This document shows, in pieces, positions 1 through 10,095 of a stretch of DNA of 21,414 nucleotides. This DNA is from Phaeoceros laevis (Eukaryota; Anthocerotophyta; Anthocerotopsida; Notothyladales): contig JBNGIQ010007103.1 in NCBI GenBank assembly GCA_049999765.1, positions 1-21,414 on the forward strand, in the 5' to 3' direction. The position numbers were made by a program, and so were the translations under genes. Under the pieces are notes generated by a model. It saw only the letters and a program-made list of their open reading frames with translations, was not told where the DNA came from and ran no database searches. Within the stretch, counting starts at the first letter, position 1. The number at the start of each line of letters is the position of its first letter.

Positions 1-107
1 TGTTAGAATTCAAGCTCCCCTTGTGAGGGTGAGTTATGCTAAGTGTGTTACTTAATATCATATATAAAGAGAACTAGGGCACGGTTGCCCTAACCCCCAT
101 TTTAACA
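1..107. repeat. Possible short LTR or LTR-like end
   Basis: This stretch opens with TGTTA and closes at 103-107 with the exact inverse, TAACA, so it has the TG...CA form of a retrotransposon long terminal repeat. A TATA-like string (about 58-68) lies inside, as in small plant LTRs. The window starts at the same base, so no target-site duplication and no second LTR can be seen. No recognisable primer-binding site follows. It may be a solo or TRIM-like LTR, or the match may be chance. Confidence 0.22.
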
Positions 108-406
108 GGTACTTGATCCACATGGAGAAGGCATTAGAGAAAACATACTTTTGAAAGAGAATGTCCTCAGATGTATTGCTTGTTGGAAAATGGAGGTAGG
201 CCTCCCTGGTTTTGTATGTGTCCCTGAAATTTGTTGCTCCTGCTCAGCTTCAGAGTAAGGTCTGGCCGTACTGTGGCCTGCACCTGGCTGTTTGGCTGCT
301 GCTGTAATCGACATTTTCACGTCTTCTAGCCTCACACACTTTGTGCTACGATATGAACATTATGGTATAGCTATGTAAAGTCATGTTTTGCCTGTTCTAT
401 ACGATG

Positions 407-481
407 ATCAGGTTCATTCCACTTGTAGAACTCCACACAGCAATCAGGTTCATTCCACTTGTAGAACTCCACACAGCAATC
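407..481. repeat. 36-bp tandem duplication
   Basis: Two perfect 36-bp copies lie head to tail (407-442 and 443-478), and three bases of a third copy follow. The unit begins ATCAGGTTCATTCC. The copies are identical, which suggests a recent duplication or slippage event. It lies in non-coding DNA; the length is a multiple of three, but no gene is supported here. Confidence 0.9.
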
Positions 482-1423
482 GTAATAATTAGCAGCAAAA
501 AATGAGACGATTAGGTTTGTGATGCTTACTGAATAACCGCTGGTAAAAGCCACACCTCTTGGCCATGATTTGGTATGATTGCCTTCCCGGCCAAAATGCC
601 GTAACTCGACGCGAAAACCCGGCCCCGCTGCTTTTCAAGGGTCCCGGTCGCTCATGGTGCGAAATGGCCTTAAGGTGCCTGGTCACACCAATGGGTGCTC
701 ATGTTACTGAGACTCGGACACATCTATCTATCTTATCTATATCTATCAATCCTATTCAAATACTGTTGCCGCCGTGAGCAACGCTTGTGCCAAGGCTCCT
801 GCACATCGGAGCTGCCATCGCCCAGCGAATATGCGGATCTTATCGGGAATATCGCACGCAAAACGGGGAGAAAGGTTTCTTCGAGTGCCCCTGCCTTACC
901 AGGAAGGGCCAATAAAAGCCTAGTGATTACGCTAAGGACCTGTGATACGTTTGCAGCAACCACATGCGGATATGCCTGAACGTGCTCTTTCATGACCATG
1001 CATGGCACACCCGCTTGATGCATTTTCAGTAGGGGACGCCAAATGGAGTGTCCTTGCGTTTGCAACTTACCCAGCAAGACTGGTCTTATTATGTGTAGTT
1101 CACACTAGACTGGTCCTCCCCGCGTGCCATTGCAGGTTCACGGAGCGCCAACTGCGAGTGATCCGATCCGCCATCCCGGCAACCCCGCCCCGGCGAATGG
1201 CACCGATTGAGGTCAGTCAAATGTACTCATCAAGTCAAGCAGGGGCCAGCTGGGGCCGGGTGCTCGAATCTGTATTACCTGGAAACACATGCCCCGGCGT
1301 TGAAACATGCTCCATTACTGGCGCCGTACGGTCTGCTCCAGGTCTAACTGGGGTAGCCTGGGAGCTAGGGTAGGCAAACGCTATCCCGAGGGGGGCTTCG
1401 CCTGATGCTTCGCTGGAATCAGA
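482..1423. other. Non-coding stretch with no recognised gene
   Basis: Only short overlapping open frames occur on both strands. None has recognisable protein motifs or plausible exon boundaries. GC content is moderate to high between about 780 and 1380. It may hold decayed transposon sequence, but nothing can be assigned. Confidence 0.5.
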
Positions 1424-1657
1424 GACCGGCTCGGCCGGTCAGGTCGCAGGAGGAACTTACACACCATCCGGTTGATTACCGGCAAGTATGTAACCTTCCC
1501 GGTTTCTAATCATTACTAACGGGTTACATGTACGCGTACGATTTTGTAATCGGTAGAAAACCGTCTTATCATAATACATCCGGTTAAAAACTGATTGTTT
1601 TTATGCAAGCCGGTTTAGGAAATCGTACCCTAAGATAAAAACTTCCCGAGCATCGGG
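1424..1657. repeat. Cluster of short perfect hairpins
   Basis: Seven inverted repeats with short spacers follow one another: GACCGGC/GCCGGTC around a 3-base loop (1424-1440); CCGGT/ACCGG around TGATT (1468-1482); TGTAACC/GGTTACA enclosing 1489-1528; CGATT/AATCG around TTGT (1539-1552); CGGT/ACCG (1551-1563, sharing two bases with the previous one); TAAAAAC/GTTTTTA around TGATT (1585-1603); and CCCGA/TCGGG around a 3-base loop (1645-1657). A palindrome, GTACGCGTAC, lies near 1530-1539. CCGG-containing motifs recur through the block. This density suggests a structured element such as a folded transposon end or a structured RNA. No known family is recognised. Confidence 0.55.
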
Positions 1658-2712
1658 TCGCCTCCTCCGGGATAAAAAGGCATGTCAGGCCCCGACTCGG
1701 TTAAGACAGCAGGGACCTGGCAGTATCGCGCAGGATTCGATCCCAGGACCTTGTTAGGTGTGTAATAATTGAAGAGGATCGCTGGTCATATTCTCCCTTT
1801 CTAGGAGACTACAGAAGCGCACCGCGCCGGAAGAGACCAGAGGTCGCAGGTCGTAAGCGCGGACCGCGGACCGCGGAGCCGAGTCCGAAACCAACCTCCA
1901 CAAAAGGCAGGCGTCGGACATTGGCGCAGACTATCTCGGAGCAGCACGTTATAAACAGTGGACTTGCCTGCCAATGCAGCACGCACTCTGTTGCGTCCTG
2001 GTTGCACCGGGCGAATGAGTGCGCTGTAGCGGATGGTTTGCGGAGCTCGCATTGCGTGGTATGTACGTGTGGTGTGATGTTCGTCCGTGCTCTGCTGCTG
2101 TTTGTTTGTGTGACCAATTTGAGCTCAGGGAGCTCTACGGGGCCGGGACCGGTGACCAGCGCATTGCGCCACGAGGTTGAGGTGCTGTTTATCTGGATGC
2201 GGTAGGTGGTTGTTGCAGAGGTGCAGGGACTGGTGGTTGTTAACGTTGTCTCCTCCGGAACTGGTGTACGGCCAAAGGAGAGGACTTGGCGATGTCTGGT
2301 TTTGCTGTTTGAGCTGCTTCCGGGGGTTCTGGTGTTGTGGATCTTGTGGCGGATGGGGAGAGAGGACGAGGAGCGGAGCTGGCTGTGGTTTGGTGGATTG
2401 CTTGGGGTGACTATGTTGTAATTTACCTCTCGTGGGGCCTAACTTTGTTTTGTTGTTCCTGGAGCTTGCAGAGAACTGGTGAAGCTTGACGCTCAGGCAG
2501 CCTGTCGGGAGCAGTGTGCAGCTGAGGCACGGAATTGTAGGCGTTTGGACGGGAGCATTGTCAGCCTCGGAGTCTGGTCGGAGGTCTGTCGGGAAGAGGA
2601 AGAACGGTGTTGGAAGGAGAATTTCTGTTACTCGGCTGATCTCTAAGCTGCTTTAGGGCTGAGCCTGGATCTCAGATCTGGCCAGAGTGGTGTTGGCAGC
2701 TGAGAGGTAGAG
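1658..2712 (+). promoter_or_regulatory. Upstream region and probable 5' leader of the malic enzyme gene
   Basis: No gene is recognised between the hairpin block and the start codon at 2713. From about 2180 the plus strand becomes rich in G and T and poor in A, as a transcribed leader may be. A pyrimidine-rich run before CTTGCAG near 2470 could be the acceptor of a leader intron, but this is inference. An in-frame TGA at 2701-2703 closes the reading frame just upstream of the start codon. No clear TATA box was found at a convincing distance. Confidence 0.35.
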
Positions 2713-5700
2713 ATGGCGGAGCAGGCTGCTTTGGAAGGTGTGAGGCAATGCATCAGTGAGCTTGACAAGTTCGTCTACCTCAGACGTCTCCAGGAGAAGA
2801 CCCCTGAGCTGTTCTACAAGGTTCTGATCAACAATGCGCAGGAGCTGCTGCCGATTGTCTACACCCCAGGGGTGGGTGCTGCCTGCCAGAACTACTCCAA
2901 ACTGCCCATAGCAACGCATGGTATCTTCCTCAGCCTGGCGGACAAGGGGCACATTTTGGAGAAGCTGAAGGCAGAGTGGCCGGAGAGCACAGTGAGAGTG
3001 GTGGTTGTCACGGACGGAGAGAGAATCCTGGGCCTTGGAGACCTGGGATACGGTGGCATGGGGATCAGCGAAGGCAAGATCTTGCTCTACACTGTGATTG
3101 CCGGAGTAAACCCCGCTCTCTGTCTGCCTGTTTGCTTAGATGTGGGGACTAACAATGAGGAGCTCTTGAATGACCCCACCTACAAGGGCCTTCGTCAGCG
3201 ACGGCTCAGGGGCCCCGAGTACGACGAGCTGGTCGATGAGTTCATGACTGCACTGCGAGAGTGGCAACCCCATCTGCTGCTGCAGTTTGAGGACTTCGGC
3301 AACACCAATGCCTTCAGGCTCTTGGACAAGTATGTGGACGTGCAGTGTTGTTTCAATGACGATATTCAGGGAACTGCCTGCATCACTCTGGCTGGCCTGC
3401 TGTCCGCTCTGCGGATTACTGGAAAGCCCTTGGAGGAGCAGAGGATCGTCTTCTACGGGGCTGGTGAGGCTGGCACTGGGATCGGACAGCTCATTGCTAG
3501 AGCGATTGTGCATGAGTCTGCCACTGGTGGCCAATTCACAGGGTCCGGCAACTACTCGAACGGTACATCGAAGGACCCACTGACATTGGAAGAGGCTCTG
3601 GGGAAGCTGTTTTATATTGACTCCAAGGGCTTGGTATGCAAGTCTCGCAAGGACCTGCAACATCATAAGCTGCCGTTCGCTCACGATGTACCCTTCCAAC
3701 CCGACCTACTTTCTGCAGGTCAATGACACGAAACTAGGGGGCTGTGTGTGTAGCTACTGTTTTCTTCATCTCAAGTAGTTTGTGTTAACCACCTTGCCAT
3801 GAGCTTGTGTCACGTTTTGCAACTGTGCTTAGCTTTTTTTGCCAGAATTTGGCCCTTCTGACCTACAAGATCCAGGTGCTAACGAGGTGTTTCTTTCCCT
3901 GGCACTTTGGTACAGTGGTTGAGCTGAAGCCAACCATGCTGGTTGGTGTCTCCACCATTGGGGGTGCCTTTACGAAAGAGGTGGTGGAGTACATGGCTGA
4001 GATAAACGAGAGGCCAATTATCTTTCCTCTCTCAAATCCCACCTCGAAGTCAGAGTGCACATATGAGCAGGCTTTCAAGTGGACCAAAGGAAAGGTTGTC
4101 TTTGCAAGCGGCAGCCCGTTTCCCGGATTGAAGTCTGATGATGGCAAGTTCTACTTCCCAGCTCAGGCAAACAACGCCTACATCTTTGGACCCATTGGTA
4201 TGGCTGCAATTCTCACCAAATGCACGAAAATTTCGGAGGACGCTTTCCTGGATGCTGCCAAAGTTTTGGCATCTCTCACTCCTCACGACACCCTGGAATC
4301 TGGCATGCTCTTCCCAACCTTCACCGACTTGAAAGTAAGAACTACGGCACTCATGCATGCACCTGTATCAGTACTAAGTCTCAAGTGGCTTTCCTACTGG
4401 CTCAAGTTCTCTGTTCCACTGTGCCTTTCATGCTCAAACCTTCTGCAAACCTGGTAGACTGCTTACCTCGTTTTTTTGGTTGCAGAAATTGGTTCCCGTA
4501 CTTATTGCGGGAGTGGCACAAGGTATGGTAAAATCAGGGTTGGGCTCTGAGCCAGCAGGTGTTGGAAACTGGGTGGACTACGTCAAGTCACAGATGTATC
4601 AGCCCAAAATATACGGCAGAGCGTTGTCTGTGAAGGTAGCCCCAGCGCCTGTGCCAGAAGTGCACCATGAAGAGATGCAAGAGCTCGTCATGCTGCGGCA
4701 GATGTATACGGATATACAAAGATACCTTTTCTTGCGGCATCTGCAGGTGAGCACCTGTCTAATTTTTGGCCATGCGGCACAGGTGCCAAAACCCTTCTGC
4801 AGTCCTACTCGGTAGTAGCCTTACATTGCCAACTTCTACAGGATAACAATCCAAAGGTGTTTTGGAAGTTAATTATTGAAAATGCACAAGAGCTGCTGCC
4901 TTATGTATATACACCAACAGTTGGAGAAGCATGCGAGAAGTATAGCAGGCTTCCAATAAAGACACGAGGATTATACCTCACCCCGGCCGATTCTGGGAAA
5001 ATCTTGGAGAAACTTAAGGGATGGCGGAACCAGGATATACAGGTTGTCGTTGTGACTGATGGGGAACGAATCTTGGGACTTGGAGGTACGCAAGAAAATG
5101 GTGGAACCACCTGTGTGTTAAATTCCAGTTCCTTTAATGTGGTATCTCTAACAGCGTAGAATGCTGTCCTCTGCTACAGATCTTGGGGCAGGCGGCATGG
5201 GAATCAGTGAGGGGAAAATCATTTTGTACACTGTTATAGCAGGAGTTGATCCGGCCAAGTGCCTGCCTGTTTGCCTGGATGTTGGCACCGAAAATAAGAG
5301 CTTGTTGGAAGATTCAGAGTACAAGGGCTTACGGCAACACCGGCTTCGTGGGGCCCCTTACGATGCGTTGGTTGATGAGTTCATGAGCGCTCTGCAACAG
5401 TGGCGTCCACATGTTCTTTTGCAAGTAAGAATGCAGGTCGATAAGGGTGCTTCTGCTCAAGTTACTTCAGACTTGCTTTCCTGACATGGTGTAAGGGCCC
5501 TGTAGTTTGAGGACTTCGGCAACCAAAACGCTTTCAGACTACTAGAGAAGTATCAGCCGAAACAGTGTTGTTTCAACGACGACATCCAAGGCACTGCGTG
5601 CATCTGTCTTGCCGGGCTACTGTCTGCTCTTCGGGTTACTGGTAATAATACAAGTATTTTTTATGCATCATGTGCTTCAACTGGAGTTGGCTTGGGCAGC

Positions 5701-6913
5701 GCGGCCAACTGCAGTGTTCTGGTTGTCTTGGCAGGTGGCAAGCTAGAGGAGCAGAAAATTATTTTCCTCGGTGCAGGTGAGGCTGGTACCGGCATTGGGA
5801 AGCTTATTGCTCTTGCTATCCACAAGCGGTGTGGAATACCGTTTGAGGAAGCAGTCAAAGCTTGCTTTTACATCGACTCGAAAGGTCTTGTATGCAAGTC
5901 TCGTACGGATTTGCAGCACCACAAGGTTCTTTTCGCACATGACATTCCGTTCCAGTCCGACCTCCTCTCAGCTGTGAAGGCTATAAAGTACGTATCTCCT
6001 GCGTGCCTGACCTCGCAACTTGTGCCGGTCAACGTCATTCTTTTTACTGTTGGACAGCTGCAACTGACCACATTTGGAACTTCGCAGACCTACAATGCTG
6101 ATAGGTGTGTCTACGATTACTGGGGCTTTCACTCCGGAAGTGCTGTCGGAGATGGCGGCAAACAATGACCGGCCCATCGTGTTCCCTCTATCAAACCCTA
6201 CATCGAAAGCTGAGTGCACGTTCATTGAGGCCTACCGCTACACTTCTGGACGAGTGGTGTTTGCAAGTGGCAGTCCTTTCCCTCCTTACACAACGAATGA
6301 CGAGAAGACGCTCTTCCCAGCACAAGCCAACAATGCTTACATATCCTTGCCGTTTGCTGCATGTTGAATACTGCTTATGAATGCTTGGAGCTTGTTTGGA
6401 GTGCTGATGGCACCAGCTGAAAGTCCTGTATCTATCTGCGTCGGAGTTGTTGTGGCTGAGACTGAAATACTGAGTTCCTTGACTCCATTTGCACATTTTT
6501 CCACCAATAGGTCTGGCCGCTGTGTTAACAAATTGTCAGTCCATCACGGATGACGTTTTTTTGGAGACAGCTGAGTCTCTGGCTGAGAAGACTCCACAAG
6601 CCCGTCTGGCCTCTGGCATGCTCTTTCCAGCTTTCTCGGACATGACGGTATGGCTCGACAGCTTCCAAAAAGTTGTTTTACAAATGTGTAAATCTCCAGA
6701 AGGATGCAATTGTCTCTATTGTTTAGCATTTCATGTGATACTCAAATTGACTGTTGCCGTGCTGTGTGCCCTCAGGAGGTGGCTCCGAAACTAATTGCTG
6801 ACATCGCCCAGTTCGTTGTAAAAACTGGCCTGGGAACTTCCCCTGACGATGTCTCGGACTGGGTGGAGTATGTGAAGAGTAAAATGTTCACAGCGGACTC
6901 CTGGTCTGATTAA
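2713..6913 (+). CDS. Tandem-fused double-domain NADP-dependent malic enzyme
   Basis: Malic enzyme oxidatively decarboxylates malate to pyruvate and CO2, making NADPH. Ten exons are inferred: 2713-3718, 3916-4334, 4486-4746, 4842-5085, 5180-5424, 5506-5641, 5735-5987, 6088-6340, 6495-6647, 6776-6913; all phases agree and give 1035 residues. Domain 1 (about 1-517) and domain 2 (about 545-1035) each contain the catalytic Tyr motif VYTPxVG (Tyr50 and Tyr585), the SEGK lysine (Lys122 in domain 1), metal-binding FEDFG and FNDDIQGTA, nucleotide-binding GAGEAGTGIG and PLSNPTSK. The IDSKGL motif with its Ser-Lys pair favours NADP. Exon 3 joins the domains through a linker containing VAPAPVPEVHHEE, with no stop. 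The first domain begins at the Malic_N core; the usual longer N-terminus and any transit peptide are absent, so a cytosolic location is inferred. All introns are GT-AG except the AT-AC intron at 6341. Two separate genes are unlikely because no stop lies between the domains. Confidence 0.92.
6341..6494 (+). other. U12-type AT-AC intron in the second malic enzyme domain
   Basis: The 5' splice site is ATATCCTT (6341-6348), the canonical U12 AT-AC donor. TTCCTTGAC (6475-6483) matches the U12 branch-site consensus TTCCTTRAY; its adenosine at 6482 lies 12 bases before the AC at the intron end (6493-6494), the expected spacing. Removing these 154 bases joins NNAY to IFPPIGLAAV in phase 0, matching NNAYIFGPIGMAAI in domain 1. 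Reading through instead meets a stop at 6365-6367. No GT-AG solution restores this sequence. Confidence 0.93.
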
Positions 6914-7478
6914 AAGCCTCGCTGGAAATGGACCCTCTTCTGGATTCAGGTTCTGGGAAGGGAGATCATGGGTCAGCTTGGATTCTTGGACGAATTGTTC
7001 GCGCAGAAAGCTAGAAAGTCTCAGAAATTTTCGCACCTAGTCTACTACACGTTTTCTGATAGTAGTAATTAATTTATAGTACATGCGCTACTGAGAAAAC
7101 AGGCTTGATATCTGGAGGATGGAACACTTATCCTCTCTTCGAAATGTATACGTAGTACGTCATATAATTTATATTTTTGGCAAGGCTATAGACTCGAGTC
7201 GCTTCGTGAACAATATCAGATACATCATGCAGGGTCCGTGGAAGTCTATGACGTCGGAAAATTGCCGATCTTGCCCTCCCCTACAGCCTACGGTATGGTG
7301 GAAGTTGTAACATTTCATTTCGTAGCACGTGTGAAGCACCATACATAATTACACCTCGCCCATTTCCCGTTTGTGAACAGGGTCTTGCTGCTCCCACTTG
7401 CATGCCACGGTTCAAAAGCCCGTTCCTCACTTCCAGAAACACGTCACGGTGTGCCTTCTTGCCCAATCAAACACGTGA
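6914..7478. other. 3' flank of the malic enzyme gene and intergenic spacer
   Basis: After the TAA at 6911-6913 the sequence is a probable 3' untranslated region followed by spacer. The 7050-7180 part is AT-rich. There is no clear AATAAA signal close to the stop, and plant polyadenylation signals are often degenerate. An upstream exon of the R3H gene may lie at about 7400-7478, where there is an ATG at 7402, but its frame cannot be joined confidently to the next exon. Confidence 0.4.
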
Positions 7479-9520
7479 ATCAAACTTCTTCTTCTTCCTC
7501 AAAACGACGAAAACTACAGCACGAACACTCGTGGAACACCAAATCTGGGTGCTTACCCTCTGGTGGCCCTCGGTGTCATTGGCACGTCCTTCAGGAGTTA
7601 TCTTCGGACAAGGAAGCGGCTTGCTGTTGAGACTATGGCACCGCTGCATCGGCATGTTGGCGTGAATTTCTATGACTGGCTAGTGGAATCTGCTTTTGGT
7701 GAGTTCGCGAGTTTCTTCCTGATTAATATGAAGAACAGAGACTTTGAGAGGCTGCCCTTGCCAAGGGACTGTTGAAGGACTGCACCACAGGTTTTAGCCG
7801 AGGAGCAGGAAATTGCATGTTTATCTAGTTTTCCACTGCGTGGTTGGTATTTGCCGTATTGGCGTGAACGGTTGGGCTCTTTCAATCTGATGACCTGAAA
7901 ATGATCTGTCTCTGGGTGGTATTTGGTCGGGGTTACAGTTCGAGGGCAGGATCAAACATCACTTGTGGTTAGCCGCAAGAAGTGCCGGTCTCGCCGCCAA
8001 CAAGTAGCTCCTGGTTAGTGTATTTCTTTCCTGAGATGTGGGTGTGCTCGAGCTGCAGTTGTCTTTACCAGTCATTTTGATGGCTTCGTCTTGCTCTCAT
8101 AATGCTTTGACTTGTCAGGGAAGGATGACTTCCGGTGGGGAGCAGACCAGCATGACCACTCTGACGGACATTACAAGGTCACCCCTTTAGTTTGCAGTGT
8201 GGCCGTGCAAATGCTGCCATGTCTGTTTAAAAGTCAAATGCATTATGAAGTTGTTGAAATGTGTGAATGCCGCAGGTTGCCAAGAAGCATTATCGTAGAT
8301 GGATGAACGATCGGATGCTTCGAGAGCTAGCGCCACCCTTAGATGGGGAGCAGATTGAAAGCTTGTTTGCACCTCCTCCTTGGGGTAAAATCCTTTTGCG
8401 TACTTCCGTAACTTGTCCTTCAGGTTTTTCTCTCGTTTTGGCCCCAACATGCTCCTAACTGCAAACTGCAGGAGAGAAAACGAAAGCAACAGCGTTGGAC
8501 AGGATAACTGGATATGGCCCTACTGCAGCTGCTGATATGGCTGCTTGGGAGCCATTCCGCAACAATGTTGACATGGATTTGCAGGTTGCACAAGAACTGC
8601 TTGTGCCGTTATTGGAGTCTGGACTTCCAGAGTTATTGTTTGACGTGATGTATGGTTGCAGCAAGTCAGTTCACTGCACATATCAGTTAACTAAGTTTCG
8701 CTGGCAAACAGGAAGCAGTTTTGCAACAAAGTGCCGGATCATGGAGAATACAGGGTGATGTAGGAAGAGCAATGTCAGCATGGCGCACAGTAGAGCACCG
8801 TGCCCGAGATGCATTACGGCGGAATTCCTCGTCTCCGCTCCTGAAGGAGTATGAGGTGTGGGAGGTTCAAGGCCTTTTCATTTAAGCTGCTCTAAATGGC
8901 TTTTGCTTACCACAATTTGCTTCACTTTATCTGTGATTGATAGGACAAGATTTTAGGACACCTGAGACAAAGTGGTGGTGAAGAGAGTGGCCCTCTTGCT
9001 TTCGATGTGGAGACTTCATTCCATCGTCTTTTGCTTCATGGTTTGTCCCAGGTATACAAAATAAATTCTGTGCTTTTATTGCAACGAGGGGCCAGTCACG
9101 AAACCTTCTCTGATGGATTCATGAAAACACTGGATGGGCTGCAGTTCTATGGTCTTATGGCCCGTTCCATGCCTATGGTTGCGGCTGGAGAGGAGGGAAA
9201 ATGCTTTTCTGCCAGGGTGGTTTTATGGAGAAAAGCTGATCAGAATAGATGTGACTTGAGTTTGGTTGACTTCTTGAGAGAAGTCCAAAGTTGTTCTATG
9301 CATGCTTCGTAGCGGATTGTCAGGCAACATGTAGCCTATACTGTACATATGACAGGTTAAAACTTGGTACGTTTCCCCCCTAATCACGATAAATGAACCC
9401 CATCCCTCCCCGATTTTTAGTGAAGTGATAGCACGTCTTCTCCCTTAGGTTACCACCGTCACCAGTCTGCAAAGGCGCGCTGAATCTTATTGCATAGGCG
9501 TTAGGGCAGCTTCACAGTAA
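7479..9520 (+). CDS. R3H-domain protein, 5' end uncertain
   Basis: Exons inferred from splice sites and phases are: (open from 7479)-7698, 8119-8177, 8276-8384, 8472-8654, 8716-8855, 8944-9051, 9145-9177 and 9449-9520. The segment FHRLLLHGLSQ joined to FYGL has the R-x3-H signature of the R3H domain, which binds single-stranded nucleic acid. Upstream segments such as NFYDWLVESAFGKDDF and YRRWMNDRMLRELAPPLD, and the SLFAPPPWGEKT stretch, form one continuous frame and look like a helical N-terminal region. Boundaries through 8384 and 8855-9051 are well supported. The joins at 8654/8716, 9177/9449 and the start are less certain. The only in-frame ATG in the first exon is at 7635; an earlier exon may exist. 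The function is unknown, probably RNA or DNA binding. Confidence 0.6.
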
Positions 9521-10095
9521 CCGGCACAGCAAAGCGCCGGCACTCCGCAACAAACTGTGTCAAATGCGATGCGTATTTGCACAAATAGCTACCGGTTTGG
9601 CATGAGTGTAGTATTGTACTGCTGTGGACGTCTGTGAAAACGTCTCTGGGTTGGTGAATTTGGGATTTTGAACACCTTTCGTCCCGTGGTTAGTCAAGCC
9701 TTCTTGGGATGACGAGCTACTGCAATGCGTGAATATCCTCTACGAGAAACTGCCGGTTGCGAACGCTTGGACTCTCGAATGCCATAGTGCCATTCTGGAC
9801 AGTGAAGAAGCCAGCTGGTGAAGATTTTCGCTCCACTGATGTCTGTCAGTCCGTTGGAGTCGTTTCTTCCTCTCAACAGCATGCCTGGCCCTTCGTGGGC
9901 TTGTCCTGCTATTTGCACTTAGTAGGGTTTATGAGCCTGCCTAACTCACGGTCCTTACCTTTTCAGGCTTCTCTTCGGTTGGAGTGGTGAAGGTCTACGC
10001 CGAGTGCGTTGGACGCGATGACAGCGTAAAGGAGCTTGTTCATCCATTGACTCAGCGGCATCGTAATTCTCGACAGGACCCGTTGGACCTTCACA
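9521..10095 (+). promoter_or_regulatory. Spacer and probable promoter and leader of the SF3B2 gene
   Basis: No protein-coding signal is seen. A pyrimidine-rich acceptor-like CCTTTTCAG ends at 9966, followed by 129 bases with stops that lead to the start codon at 10096. This suggests a leader intron, but no donor can be assigned. The rest is the 3' flank of the R3H gene plus promoter sequence. Confidence 0.35.

Noticed and set aside
1725-1757. tRNA-like or SINE B-box (GGATTCGATCCC) near 1735
   Set aside because: It resembles a B box, but no A box at the right distance and no cloverleaf could be found.
6341-6367. Reading exon 8 of the malic enzyme on through SLPFAAC to a GT donor near 6365
   Set aside because: The phase can be made to work with an acceptor at 6510, but the protein then loses the conserved IFxPIG segment. 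The AT-AC solution restores it and matches all U12 signals.
4670-6913. A separate second malic enzyme gene starting at an ATG in exon 3
   Set aside because: The frame is open from domain 1 through this point with consistent splicing and no stop, so one fused gene is simpler. An internal promoter cannot be excluded.
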